Below, one piece after another: positions 42,390 through 57,300 of a stretch of DNA of 64,000 nt (position 1 is its first letter; the number at the start of each line of letters is the position of its first letter). The notes beneath the pieces were generated by a model. That model saw nothing but the letters and a program-made list of their open reading frames with translations, was not told the DNA's origin and did not search any database. The position numbers were made by a program, and so were the translations under genes. Location of the stretch: NCBI RefSeq assembly GCF_000247815.1, contig NC_021673.1, positions 44,440,508 to 44,504,507 of the forward strand, read 5' to 3'. This DNA is from Ficedula albicollis (Eukaryota; Chordata; Aves; Passeriformes; Muscicapidae).

Positions 42390-45300
42390 GTAAAGGTCTC
42401 ATCAGAGTCACTGACTTCATGGGAGCTAAGAGGATTTTTGCATGCAATTTGGTGACAACTCCTACTGGTGCGTGTGTATGTTTTACCGTTCCAGGGGTTC
42501 TCAGGGTTGCTCGCGTGTGTTAATCACGTGGTAGGGATTTTGATCTGTATTTCGAGGTTTAAGATTTGTAGAATCATCGTTTTATTTGTGCTGCTGCTTG
42601 CTGAACTAATTGTTAGACAGATTTTTTTCATCTCTTGTGCGTTTCAGTGCTCCGTGTGTTTGGAATAGAAATATTTCATTTAGACAGAAGCTTCTTAGCA
42701 TTAGTTGCTTGGCATTTGCTTAGGTGATATGATTCTCTTAAATTTGTATTTTAGGGTGAAATTGAGAATATTAGTTGCATTTTACTTTGAAGTATTTTAT
42801 GTGTTGATATGTTCTTGAAAATGACTCAGATTTGCTCTCTTGGGCAGTATTTAATTAAAAAGTGACGCTGAAATTTTGAGTACTGAAATAAGTTGCTCTG
42901 TTATGCTTTCCCCTTCTTGTCTAGTTTGGAAATTACTTAACCTGAGGAATTATTTCAGTTTTTTCCTGTCGGCCTTCAGTTTATGCTCTGGGAGCCTTGA
43001 AAGCCCCTTTGCATTATGTTAGTGACCGTGAACTTCATTGATTTTTTTTTTGTTTGTTTGTTTGTTTGTTTGTTTCTCTTTCTGTTTGACTCTGTATGTT
43101 GAAAATATCTGAAATTTATTATTTTATTACTATATATATGAGAAAAGAACCACTGATACCCTCCCATCCTTATATCATCAGTATTCTTTGAAAATGGGTG
43201 GGGGTTTAGGTGGCTACTGGATTTTCTTTGCTATAGGTTGTTACATGACATGTTAGGTGCTTCTTTTCCTCCCACCCTTGTCTGAAAAGAGGAGGATTAT
43301 TTTTTAATTGTTTGACTTGAATGGAGAACTGAATTGAGATAAACCTAAATTATTTTTTATGGTTGTATATTTTTCTGTTTTGAAATATTGTTGTCATGGA
43401 TGATTGGAAAGTTGTGGTAGTTGTGAAGTCCAACCCATGTTGAAAACTATGTAGGTTGCTATCATGTGGCTTTTCAGAACTTTCTTCTAACTTTAAAATC
43501 CTGTTAGAATATTTTAAATTCTACTGATCATGGCCTCCAGCTGGATCTTTGTAAAGAAGAGTGTGGACCTAGTTAGGTAGCAGGAATTTTGAAGTGCCCA
43601 GAGCACCTCTGGAAGATTGGTCTTTTTTTTTAGAGGCTGGATAGCTGGCAGAAGCTATCCAGGGGTCAGGGCCTTAGCATTGCAGTCACTGTTGCAAGTA
43701 AAAGGGTTTTGAATGGGCAACGCCCAGGAGTGGGGGAAGGCGAGCAGAGATAAGACCATTGAATAGAATTACACTTAAGGGGAAAAAAGTATCTGTGTGC
43801 CAAAACCCAAATGGCAGAAAGGCTTTTAATGCCTTACAGTTCTGTTACCAAATAAATAGTGTATCATAGATGTAGTGTACAGTGGAGTTGAGTGTGATAG
43901 TGTAGTTCTGTTGTATTCTTCCAAATGCACAAAGATGGCATTTCTTATGGAATAGATCTATACATAAAAATTAGTAATATTTGTATGATAGAAATAATAT
44001 TTAAAAAGCTTTAGCTATGAGGAAATACTTTAAAATATGATCAGATGCAGATTTCAAAGGCAGAAATTAAAGCTGTGGTTTATTGAGGGTTTTCAAAATG
44101 GTGTAAACTATGGGGGCAGGAGAAAATGATGTATGATAAAAACACTGAAGTGGTTCTCTGAACATGTGAATTACTTCTCCACTACTTCTGCTGCCATATC
44201 CCTCCATCTCGTAATTAATTGAGCCTCCAGATGGGCATGGATATTTACAACTGTGTGTACTGTCTGTTTTGGTGTTCTTGGTATTTCTGAGCCCTTCTTT
44301 TTCTATGAGAGTGACATTTTGAGGCAGCTAGACACCATCAGCTTTCGTATTGGAACTTTTCAGCACTCTTGATGTTCCTTAATGTATTTTTTGCTGGCGA
44401 CAGCTGAATAATCTTGGTTATCTTGTAGAACTGAAGATTGCATTTAGAATATTTTTAATCCTTTTTTTTTTTCCTGAAGTATGTCTTTGGAAAGTCTCTT
44501 AGGTTTGAATATTGAGCAAGGGATGGCAGATTGTGGGGGTTTTTTTCCCTCCTGTATTTGAATGAATATTCAAGATGGGGAAGTGATGAGATGGTTAGGA
44601 AAATTGATGTTTTTCTGTGTTAATTCAGTACTCATAAGCGGTATTATGTGTTTATGTCCAGGCTAGTTAATGTTTTGTCCCGATACTTTGTGGTTCCTGT
44701 TTCTTGTTTGAGGTTGATTGAACTTCCACAAAAGTTCATGTTTCTCATAGTAATGGGGAAGAGAGAGAATTTCTCATCATAGGAAGACTTCTGCTTGATC
44801 ATAAACATATGATTTAGAGGAATGATATTTGTATTTCCATTTAGAAAGAGTGGCTTATTTTACTTCTTTCCATAAGAGGAGCTTTTTCTTAAGCTGTAGG
44901 CAGCTAAGGAAATCTTGCATAGACAAAACATAATTTTGTAATTTTTGGATCTCTCCATTGGTACCTCTGGGCCATTTGAAGTAATTTTCTGTAGTGTAGT
45001 CTTAAATTTTTTTCTTCCTCTTATCAGCATATTTTAGATTGTGATTTGGGCTGTAAGTTTCAGTGAGGATTGCATTGTAGAAGTCTGCCTTTTAGTAGAA
45101 AAATAAAGAGCAGGTTTCTTAGACTTTGAGCCTCTTTGAGGTCAGGCTATGACCAAATATAAATTGTTAAATAGGAGTACTGTTTTGTTTTCAAGGCCTT
45201 AGGTAGGATTTTTCATATCATTAAGACCTGAATGAAAGAGGTCAAAGTAACATTTTCCTGCAAAAAAGATTTTCCCAAAATCATAGGGTAGGTTGGTACA

Positions 45301-48300
45301 AAAATTCAGACCAGGCTTGCTGGGTGTAATAAAACATTGTGTGGTGATTCAGAAACCCTCCTTAATACTCATTGTTTTGAGTCCTAGTTAATTTTAGCTA
45401 ATCTTCTAAGATATGGTTAACTTCAGCCTGTGGTCCATAGTAATTTCAGGATAATTTTGGTGATTGGATGAATAGGGATATGTAAGTGATGACTGTTTTA
45501 TTTCTTAGAAAAAGGTACTTTAGTTCTTCATAAAATCCTGACAGATTAATATTTTTTGTTTTTCTTGTGCTTGAAGTGCAGTTGAATTTCGTAGTGAGTT
45601 TCATGGGTGGTGTTTTCTGGTTTTGGTGGTTTTTTTTAGATGATGAAAATGGGCTTAGTTGCTAAACTATCAGATTGAAGATCAGTGAATATGTTTTGGG
45701 TTTTGGGGACAGTGGGTTTTAGAACCCTGGACTGGCTCATCATGGATTAGGCAGCTGTAAGTACTAATGAAGGGGTGGAGCGTGTGTACATGCAACGGAC
45801 AACAGAGGGGGGAGGGATGCCTGCAGCAGCAGTGGCTTGAAAACAAATTAAATGGTTCCAGAATGGCATCATCAGTTGTTCATTAAGTAATATCCAGAAT
45901 AATCAGATTGAAATTTGTGATGAAAAAATTTTGGAGGTTCTCAGATGGACTTGGTGTTATCACAGCAGTTCAAGTTCCATTTGGAATGTAGATGATTTCT
46001 TAACAAATTAGTAGGTGAAACAAGACATTTGGTTTCCATTGATTACAGTTTTTTGCTATCTACTACTTGTAGAAAGCTAGATACCAATACTTTGCACTTA
46101 TGTTGGCAGAAGTCACATCTTTTTAACTTAGAGATTAAGGTGAGAGAATTTTTCTTTTTTTTTTTTTAAGTTGGAGTATTCACTCAAGACCAATTCTATT
46201 CCTGTAGTTATTTAAACAGACTTTAATAGCTTTGATAACTTAAATAACTGCTAAGTTAATATAGTGTAGAATTAATATGCATTAGAAACATGTATTTCCT
46301 TTTTAAATGAACAGTCAGAGTAATCTTTAATCTGTTTGGTTTATGGAGCATTAGATAGTTTTAGCCTTTTCCTTCCCCTTCTTTTCCTATGCAGGTAGCT
46401 TGGAAATGTTAATGTATAATAACCTAGAAGTGATTTAACACAGTGTGAGTTTGAGTTCAGATGTTGCAGAATATATATTTAGTTATTTTGCTCCCTTTGT
46501 AGCTTCTCTACTTGGAGAATCTATGGTATAATCTCATGGTGAGGCAAGAGGAAAATGCAGACAAAATTAAAAGAGAAACAAACATTTTTTGTTGTATTTT
46601 TTTGGTGAAGCGTGACAAATATGCAGTGATTTTGAGCATCTTGGGGTGCTTTCTGTAGGACTAATGAAAGGGTCTCCTTATTGTTGAAAAAAGATCCTGC
46701 TTCTGAGCTGTATTCCTGCACTAGTGTTGTGTTGACTCTCGCGGTTGTTGAGTTTGTCTGGCTTGCAGGCTTGGCAGAAGCTTAGCCCAGCCCTTTCTTC
46801 CCCTTGTCCTTGTTGGGCAGCTTTCTCTTGAGTTGCAAAATGGAATGGGTTTATGAAATGTTCAGACAATGTTGAAAAAGGTGAGGAGCAGAGGAGTGAG
46901 ACCTATTAGCTTGACTCAGTTCCCTCTGTAATCATGGCTTCTGTTCAATATCAGTTCACCCACAGGCCATAGTGGAATTTTGCAAGAGTGGCATAAGTTA
47001 ATAAATAGATTTTTTGTTGTGAGATCTGCTTTTGATCTGGTGAAAGAGTTCAGATGATATCTAATTGACATTGGGTGATAAAATTGGTATTTGCCGTGTG
47101 GTTTGTAGTAGCTGGAAGGAATAATAAAGTTACAATGCAGAGAAGAGAGGGAAAATAAAATGCCATAATCAAGGTATAAATTTGGGACAAGCATCTGTTT
47201 CTGGTTATTTGTTTTGTAAACATTCTGCTCCGAACAATTGGAAAGGATAAAAAGGATAATGGGTTAACAGATGCCATCTACAGAATCTTTTACAAAGGCT
47301 TTTAAAATATTTGTAAATCATAAATTTTCTGCAGCACTTTTTTTCTGCATACATAATTCACCAAAATAAAGAAGCATTGCAAATACAGTGTTGCTGCTTT
47401 CTTGATACTAATCATAACAAAATTTATTACCATAAGTAGAGCAATTATGCAGTGAGTTATGTTTGCATTTAAATTGACACTGACACTAGCTTGGTCCTGA
47501 GAACTATTGTAAATAGTAAGTTCAGCATTTTTTTACATGAAAATATATTTTGTTGCATTTTTAAAGGACTGCATAGCTGTCAAAGATATAATCAGCTTTG
47601 GGGTCTTGAAGCTTCATTATTTTAAACAAATACTGAGGGAATATTTTTATTGGTGTTTTTACTAAATACCATTATATGGCAACTAAATTCTACATGTCAT
47701 GGATACATTAGCAGGATATCACAGGGCAATAAAGTTCTTCATTTTAGTGTTTGCCATTCAAGTACCATCCTTGATTCAGAGAAGCTCAGCACTTCGGAGT
47801 ATTATGAGATACAAGCAGGCTGTTGGAGACCAGTCATATGATCTTATTTCTTAGCTTAAATGTTCTCTTCTAGAAAGTTAGTGACTCTCTGGCAAGATAA
47901 ATGACTAATACTTAGACCCAAATTTTTTTGGCCTTTAACTTATAAAGGGCTTCCTGTGAATCAGGATTTAAGCTGAAGCAGAAGCTGTTTAGAGCCAAAA
48001 GAGGTATGGTAGCAGATTGAGGAGTTTCTGAACTGATAAGCTTTGCTTTCATAGAGGCACTAGCATTAATTTGATCATTTTAGTGTGTGCTTAGGATTGT
48101 TTATCTTTTTGTTCTTCTGATCATTAGTAATGACAAATGTAAGAAATGTCCGAGCAGACTTTTCCAGTGTTCAAGGAGTTTTTTTGAACAGGAAGATTGA
48201 AAACCAAGTATTTTGGCCAACCAACTAAAGATAGATCTGATGTGTTTGTCAATGCCTTCTTAGTAAAGCTGATGCCATCTCCAGGCTTTCATCAATGAGG

Positions 48301-51300
48301 CTTTAAACTCATCATAGTACATCCTCCAGAGTGTGCATAAATGCTCTAAATGGTAAATATTTTGTAGAAATGAAATAGAAAATGTCTTTGGCATTTTTAA
48401 GTTCCTCCTGTATTCTACATTAAATAAGCCAAAGGAAGTTAAAGTGGTGTTGGACGTTTAGTTAGATTTTTTTTGCCTTTTTTCTGGCAGTCCACAGCAC
48501 TGTAATCAGGGTAAGGTATGATTATTTTTGTGAACTGTTTTCTCTAGCTAGAGAGCAGGCAGTTGTCACTCACAAGGTTTGCAAGATAACCACATGGTGT
48601 ATACTGTGATTACAGCAAACTGCCCATCTTTACTCTTTGCTGGTAGCCTCAGTTGAACTAGATGTCTTACTTTCTCTTCTGTAAATTAAAAAAGACATGG
48701 GGAAACATCCTGAAAGAGTAAAATGTATTTCAGTTGTGGAGACATGTTTCTCAGAGAATGTTCTTGGAAAGTATTTTTAGGCTTTGAAAATAGTTCTTGA
48801 GCTTTATAGACTATTGTAGAGTTAATAAATTGCATGTTAAATGGAGCATCTTAGTCTTTATTACACTTCCTGAAGTAGATGGGGTTGGGGATAGGTCGCT
48901 TAAATATTTTATGACTTTTAAGGTAGTACAAACCTTGAGATTTAAAATGGTCGGTGCCAGTATTCAATTTCTGTTTCTTATTTGATCAGAAATGCCAAAG
49001 TGTTCTGTGTCAAAGAGTATGGTTCTGCATTATGATTGTTTTGTGGCCATAGTGGAAGTCCTAAGGACTGCTGAAATAGTACTGGTATATGAGGTACGGT
49101 TTTTTTCAGGCTTACAGAACAGCTTCGTAGGTTGTTCTCATAACATGGGTGTTTATATTTCTTTGGTTAATGGGTGGTGTCTTCCACTTTTTCTATAAAG
49201 TATTCTGAAATGACACACAATAGCAAGGGGCTGAAACTGTGACCTCCCAGGATAAAATTACTCTGCACGGAGAACTCCTTAATGCAAATTAGTGTTTTTC
49301 TTTCCTTCTGGCTTTTTTAGAGTCAGAACTTTTCTGTATGAACTTCCTTTGAAGTGGGAGTCCTGGTAAATGTTTTAATTAAAATACTGTTGAATAGGAA
49401 CAATTTTTTTTTTGACTATTAGAATACAGGGTTACTGCAGCTGTTTCCCCAGAAGTGAAAAATCATCACACTTTTCCAGAGAAGTACATTCAAAAAAAGA
49501 CAGTAGATAGTAACTTCAAAGCCTTCAAAAAGTATTTCTTTTTCTGAGCAAACAGTGCGTGGTAGAAAGCAAGAGGCTCATTAGTTCGTAGACTTCAATC
49601 TTTAGTGGGGTGGGAAGGGATAGCTCTTTGCAATAACAAGTAAAATACTCTTTCTGCAAATTGGTCATGGATGTTTGTGTTGAATGAATAAGTGTTGGCC
49701 CTTCTTGTTCTGAAAGACTTATTTCCTGCAGAGGTATGTGCTAGAGTTTAATGCTCTCTGACCAGGTTCTTTCAGATAACCCACATAAGGAGGGTGCAAC
49801 ATTGAATATCAGGCAACAAAACTGGTGAAGGTCTGAAGTGCATGTCCTATGAGGAGCAGCTGAAGGAGCAGCTCGGGTTTAGCCTGGAGAAAAGGAGGCT
49901 TAGGGGAGACCTTATTGCCCTCTAGAACTACCTGAAGGGAGGCTGTAGCCAGGTGTGGGGTTGGTCTCTTCTCCCGGGCAACTCAGGACAGGACAAGAGG
50001 GTATAGCCTCAAGTAGTGTCCAGGGGAGGTTTATACTGGACTTAGGAGGAATTTCTTTACAGAAAAGGGTGATTATGCATTGGAGTGGGCTGCCCAAGGA
50101 GATGGTGGAGTCACTGTCCTTGGAGGTATTTAAGGAAAGACTGGATGTGGCACTCAGTGTCTGGTCTCAGAGGTCTTTTCCAGCCTAATTGGTTCTGTGA
50201 TATCAAATGTTTGTGTTTGAAGAAACTGATGTTATGTGGGTTTTTTGATTTAGCAGAAGGACACATTCATATTATGTTTTCAGTATATTTTATGAGTATA
50301 GTTTGTAATTAGCAAAATGTAGACATTTCAATGCATAGTTCAATCACAATACCAGTGTGATTCCCAGTTCTTGTGTCTATAATATCTGCACCATTTTCAT
50401 GCTGGGCATCCCTCCTTGCCAGAAAGGATTATGTGGGTTGAAACCCCATATGGTGCTCCTGGAATTTTGTCAGTGTTTCAGTGTATGTGGTCACTGAGCA
50501 TGTGAACCTGAGCAGCATGGAGGGGATGCAAACTCAGACATTAGCATTCTTTTAATGAAATTGGGGAAGAAACGTTCACACCACCAGTTGATCCACTCAG
50601 CTTACTGAGGTGTTTATCCAAAGCAAAGGCCACCCTGCAGTCCCAATATGTAGAGGTCAAGTCAGCCTCTTTACAGCAGCTGTAGTTTGTCACACCTTGC
50701 ATTACTTCCTGAGCTTCACCCTTGCTCATTTCCTCCAAGCCTTCAGTTACAGGACTTTGTGGTCAGTCACTGTACTTGAGTATTTGCCATATCTAAATTC
50801 ACAGGAGTTTGAGGCTCATTTGAGAAGTTGCTAGTCAATCACAGTTGGTCTCTGTGATTTAATCACATATAAGGTACAAACAACTGTATCAGTGCAGTCT
50901 GTAAAGATAAAGCCTTTCTCAATGTAACTTCCAATTTTGTGCACATAATTAAAATATAGATAAATTAGTTCAAAAACCACGAGTAAGACAGTAAAAATCA
51001 GAGTTTGCATAAGGAAAATTTAGCTTGACTGCATTTGTAGTCTGTGAATCTGATTGCACTGGGTTTTATATATTTTATTAAGTCTCTATTTGCCACACTC
51101 AGCTGCTTCTGCCTGCTTCTTCTGTTAGCATAACCGGTTAATTTCTCTGGAGATTTAATTCCCGTGAAAATCTAGTGGAATCTTATAGACAAAATCAAGT
51201 CATAGTCACAACCATGTTGGGTATTGCTGGTTCACAATGGTCTGAGGGCTCTTTGTGTGTTTCTTGCCTTACCTCCATTTCTGGAATCCTGTTGTTGCTT

Positions 51301-54300
51301 CAGGGGTTTGCTTTTGGCTGTACAGTTTAGGATTTACTGTAACTATTAAGTGTGCCTAATGCCTTTTTTTGTGTGTGTGTGCTTGGCTTTTTGTGTCTTG
51401 TCATCACTTGGCCACAGCTCTGTGACTGGGACTTATATTGAGGTTCCAGAAGCACTTTGCCTTCTAGACAAAAGGGGGAGGGAAAGATGGCATACACATC
51501 TAGTGAGATAGCTATTTTTAAGGGCATTGTTAGCTAGTGACTCTGTGGAATCACAGTTGTGATGCTGACCAATGATCTATTGAAATGGAGAGCTGGATGA
51601 TGCTTAAGATAAGATAGCTATGGTTTAAAGGACACAGTTAAAAATGTGAATCTCCAAAACCTCCTAGTCACAATGTCCTAATCAGCAGGAGGGGATTTTG
51701 CAGTGATTCTTCATATCTGATGGAACTGACAGAAAAAAAAGGATTACTTCCATTCTGGGTAGTCTTTTCCTTAAAGATGCCTTTCGCAGCCAAGAGTCTT
51801 TGCCTAGTGGGAGCTGTCTTCCAAGTCTGTGTGCATCCACAGTGAGTCAGACCTCTGTGCCCATTGACATCTAGTTCATCACTAGTTCTGTGTGCTTTCA
51901 GGATTCCAGACAGTGCAGAAGAGGTAAGCGCTTGGTATTTAAGTATCTTACTGTATGCATGGTTGTCTATGTTGCCCCTGTGCACATGTTATCCTGGCTC
52001 TGAATTGTACAGACTTGGAGAAAAACATGCTTTTAGGATCTGACCTTTTTAAACCTTTCAGTGTATCTCACACATAGTTCAGTCATATAGAAAGATCAGG
52101 AAATGGGAAGCTTGTATGTTTCAGTCTGGTGTTCAGTGGAATGTCTTTTATTATGTTGAACGCTGCTGTGTTTTTCAGTGTGAGGAAGGTAGATAAAAAA
52201 TGAAACAGAGGAAGTCCTTATTCTTTTGGGATCCCAGTAAAGAAAGGCATGAACACTTGAAGGGCAGATCACTACTAATAACTGAGAAAAGGCAATAGCA
52301 AGGTAGAAAATCATATGTCCTTTCTGATGCTGGGAATCTTGAGATGATACAGCTTTGGATGGATCTCTGGTTAGGGCATAGCACATTGTAGGTCTTGTTT
52401 GCTCATTGTTCATTAATGTTGGTATGGGATTTTACAGTACAGAGTCATCCAACTGATAGTTGTCGGGTGTGGAATGAGAACTTAGAAGTATCCCAGCATG
52501 CTCTAATATCCTTGCCCCATTAATAAAACTGCAGTTCTTGGGAAAGGTGCATATAATATTTCAAGTGGGAAAGACAGCATACTGTACACATACTTAAAAC
52601 AAAATGCACATTGATTAGTTACACATTGATTATGTGGGCATTCATTAATTGTGCTATTGATTAGACACAGCATGACTCAGTAATGATCACATGGTATCCG
52701 TGATAATCACGTACCTGAATGTGGATCACTGCTCACACAATAATCTGCAGGTGGATCATTACAAACAAGTTGAAAGGTCTTTGTAGTACTTGAATTGGCT
52801 TGAAAGGGGTTCAGTTTTAAAGGGATTGATGTGACAGATTCAGACAGATTATGTGAGCTGTTCAGATGGACCTGAAGATTCAGAAGGAATCTCAAAGAAT
52901 CAGAATTTCTTTCAGTATCTCAACTTGAATTTAATTGCTTTGTGAACATCTGGGGGTTTTCACTTTTGCTGTTCTCTATAGATTTGTTTCTCGACTACAT
53001 TTGTATTTCATACTTGTGGGGCAGTTGCGTAGCTTTATGTAACATTTGCAGGGCTTTATATTAGCTAATTAGCCAAAGTGTTTTGGTCACCAGTTTGTCT
53101 AAAAATAGATTTTGCTATGAGAGTGTTCTAAATTTTTAGGCTGCTCTCAGTGAATATAGGTCCTTCTATTTGCATTCTTTAAGCAAGAAGAGCTAAAATT
53201 CCCCTTAAAAATAATTGTAAAAGTATATTGATGTCATTGGGCCCTACTGATAGATAATGGACTTATCCTGCTAAGCTGAGAAAAGCAATGGTAGAGGTAA
53301 GCAGTTGGTACTTCATATTGGTCATGGTAGAAGGAAGTTAGGTGAGCTCTTGTAGCCTGTGAGGAAGAAGAAACAGTAACACATCGGTGTTAACTAGTTA
53401 GCTAAATTTTTCTTCAGAGAAAATGGAAGAGAACTCTGAGATTATGGTAGTTTAAGCCTTCCAGACAAATTTGTATTCATTTTGACAAACATCCTTTGGT
53501 CACAGTTCCGTGGTCATATGATTGATGCATATTTCTTGGCTTAGAAATTATGGTGTGTACCTTGGAAGTGGTCCAGGAAAAGCCCTTCCTGGGGCAGTGA
53601 TTTATTTTTGTTAGTTAGCATGCTGGTGCTTTGTTCCTTGGTGGAATTATCAGCAAGTGGGGAATGGAAAGCTGTCGACATAGAAGCCTCAGTGGTGATG
53701 TGTTTGCTGCCTATCCAATACCTGACACTGGCCAGTGTAATTTCTTAGCCCACATTTTCTTTATCCATAAAAAAACTTGGCCTGCAATGAAATACTGAGC
53801 TATTTTAAGGTATCAGCAGATGAATGACAGAAAATTAGTTTCAGCATAGGATGGAAAGAAATTTTGTTTATATGCGAGTTGTCTCCTTTTAATACAGAGC
53901 ACTGTGGTTCTGGGAATAGCTTCTGTTGGATCCCCTAAAAGGTATTGCAGAGGCCCAGATCCTTGGTGGGCAGCAGTGCAAAGGACTGTAGAGAGCAGTT
54001 GCCAACAGTATTGAATAAGTAATTTTTCTAGTTTTGTGGAAGTAAAAGTAAAAGATGCATAGTGAAAACAAAATCATTTGCTTGAATACAATTATTGTGG
54101 TCTAACAGATAGCAAGCACAGCTGTTTTTCAGACCTAAATCTGTTGGTGTAACCCACTTTATATTTTGTGAGGGAAACAGTGATTGATTTCTCATTGGCT
54201 AGGCAATTGAAATTTAATTTGTGGCAGTGTTAGATATTTGAAGCTGTTGTTTTCTGAACTATAAGTGTAGTTTAATCTACAAAGATTGTAGAGTGTTTTT

Positions 54301-57300
54301 AGAAATTAGATGAGAATCCAGAATTATTGTACAATATGTAATTCTGCTCTGGTGAAAGGAGCTGGTTATAAAAAGACTTTCTGAGCCTTTATTTTCTGGT
54401 TCTATATCAGATTTTCTCTGTAGATTTTTTTCACCACATATAGTACCATGTTCTTCAGGAACGTGGGAGATAATATGAATGAAATGCATTCAAAATGACT
54501 GATTTTTTGAGTCTGTCACAAAAAGGTTGTCAAAATAAGCTTAGCCCTTAGTTCTGTGCTAACAAAGATTGATTTGGAAAAGAAACCTTAATATTTCTGT
54601 TTAAGGATATTTAAATTCTTAAAATAGTCTTTTAAAAATAATTTATTAGACTTCCTGAAGTCCTAATTGATAATATTAGGGAAATGACCAGTTATGTGTC
54701 CTTTTTTGGAGTTGTTGTTTTTGTTTAGCAGTGATAACAGTTGCTACAGGGAAGAAGATTTTTTTTCAGCACTAAAATTTGTAATGGTTGTCAGTTCTTT
54801 TCTGCTTGCCCTTACTGGGAAAGCATGGTTGCTCTGCATTCTTGTTGAGAACGTGGAGTCATCTTGGTCCAAGTCGTATGCTTGTGGGCTTGTTTTGGAA
54901 CAGCACTTAGGCTTAATGGTTTTCTGCCCTAAACTGGTGTTTGGTAGCTACAAAGAAAATGAGCTACAAGAGTAGAGTACATGGCCAACAGTGTGTAATA
55001 TAGAAAATGAAGATTGCCATACCTTTTTTGGGGCATAAAATGCTAGAGTCTTTTAATGTGTTGTCATCTTTAGATACTTGTATTTTAAGTCTCAGCACCC
55101 ATAGAGGAGATATATACAATACAGTAATTATTTCCTGAAGCATAAACCTGCCAGTTGAAATTCTGTGCAAGTGTAATTTCTGTGGTCTGCGTGTTTGTAT
55201 GTTAGGTCTCTTCCAGTTAATGCTGCGGGGATGTGTGGGCAGCATGAAGTATTAATTGTGGGCACAGTGAGACAGCAGGATAAAAGAGTATCCCTCCAAC
55301 TTCTTGTGTAAACAAAAATCAGAAACTCTGAAGTTTCATTAAATATGAAAGCAGTGCTGACCTATGCAATCAATATTGCTATTGTGCTCTTCTGCAGTTC
55401 ACAAAATTTTAGCTTCCTGAAATTACAGAAAGCATTACTTTTTATTGATTTGAAGCTTTTATAGTGTAGTCAAATTTTATGGCTTCACTTGCATCTGTAC
55501 TCTTGTTTGAGGTTTTCTTGCTGGTGTTTCTCCTTTCTTTATGTACAAGAAAATGTAATTAGGTCTGCTTAGAGTACCTTCATTAATGACTAGAAAGTAG
55601 GAGCAGGGAGTGAAATGTATCTGGAGTGACTTTCTGACTAGATATTGATGACAATGAGCTAAAGGATTATTAAGTTATTTTGCTGTTAGTATCTTTGCCT
55701 TCACTGAACACATTGTTACAGAAATGAATGTTCTCACTTGCATGTCTGGTGTTTTATTATTGCAGGTGGTAACTGCATGAAAATAACCTAAATTGTAGAT
55801 TATTTAAGTGCAATGTTTATAAAAAAACTGCCTTTGAATGTTATTAATACTTAATTGCTCTGGCATATGTTATTTAAGATAAAACAGTAGCACTCCCCTT
55901 CAGACTTTGGTTTTGTTTCTAGGTTGCACGTCTTCAAAAAATCCCTGATGGTGACAATGAGACAATGATTCCTGTACTGTCTTCAAAAAAAGCAAGTGAA
56001 TTGCCAGTTGATGAAGTAGCAAGTATTCTGCAAGTAAGTAATTTATTCATATCTAAAGAATGTTAGCAAACAATACATTTGGTATTTCTTGAGAACAGAT
56101 CTGGTAATTTGAAGTTGATGCATTATCAAGTAGTTTGATGTTAGCTATTACCTACTTCTAAAAGCAAGTTGATTTTTAAATTGTTACTAGAAATGTTCTA
56201 ATCTTTTAATAAAAAAAAAATAATCAGGCATGTGCAGGGGGAGTGAGATTTGACTTGAAAATGTTTGCATTTGTCTGCTTAGAAAATTGCAATTTGTTAA
56301 TAAAAATCCTAGAGTTAATCTTGTTAAAAACTTCTGTCTTTTTAATTGCTTCCATTTATTTAAGGAATCTTTAATGCTCTTCATTTATTTTGGTAGCCTC
56401 TGTTGTAAGTGTAGAAACAGGACTGAGAAGGCTACCCATTGTCAGATTTATGAGCCATTCAATCTGTGTTAATTTTCATGATAGATGGTCTTTTTTCATT
56501 TTCTATATGCTCGACTGCTTGAGGAGTACACCATGATAAATGTTGGTCACTGACAGCTCAACATTTTGAAGCTATTGCTGTCATTTGGCTGAGTCATTGA
56601 ACTCATGAGATAAGCCTTAAGAGTCTGAAGGATGCCCACAGTTTGGTTTGTTGTAGAGTTTTTTTGCAGGGAAGATCAGCAGTCATTTACAGATGTGAAG
56701 CAACATTTGCTTCTATAGTTCTGTGAATTTTTGGTTGAATCCCCTGAATACTGCCAAACAGAGTTTTAAAATAGTAGTTAGTTAGCTTTTATTGTCATAC
56801 AAACATTAGTACCAAGCTTCTCTTTCTGATGTTGCCCAAATTTGTATAATCTAAGGCTGTGTATTGTTGTGAGAATATACACTAGCTTCTCAGTGTAATT
56901 GCTGCTTTGTTCTTTGCATATTTTAATAGGCTAATCTTCAGAATGGCTTAAAAAACTGTGAAGTTTGTCATAGACGGGCATTTCATGGATGGAATGAATT
57001 TGATATTAGTGAAGATGAACCACTGTGGAAAAAATATATATCCCAGGTGAAGATTTTTGTCTTTTCTGCTTTTTGGTTTTAATACTTTTCAGTAGTTTTG
57101 CTCTTTATTTTGTTTTGCTTAGCTTTTGTGTACATAAACATATTTTGATAAAAGTGGGAAAAATCTAGTAGAGTGGGAAACTACAGCTTGTATAATTTAT
57201 ATCTAATTTACCTATAGAAAAATCTTTTATTTAGGCATATACCTATAAACATCATAGTGTTTTGATTGTGATTTGTTCTTAAATGTATGTTCATAGCTAT

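Larger units (their letters stand above)
42390..55922 (+). other. ATP2C1: ATP2C1 intron 1 (13.5 kb)
   Basis: This intron starts with GTAAAG and ends with TTTGTTTCTAG. The sequence is AT-rich; one sense-oriented CR1 copy (49,820-50,202), a (GTTT)n repeat (43,052-43,075) and a short GT repeat near 51,371 are visible. No further exon, RNA gene or recognisable open frame was found in the remaining stretches. Confidence 0.85.

Noticed and set aside
45280..45320. CR1-like AATCATAGGGTAGGTTGG stretch
   Set aside because: The similarity is too short and does not continue in consensus order.
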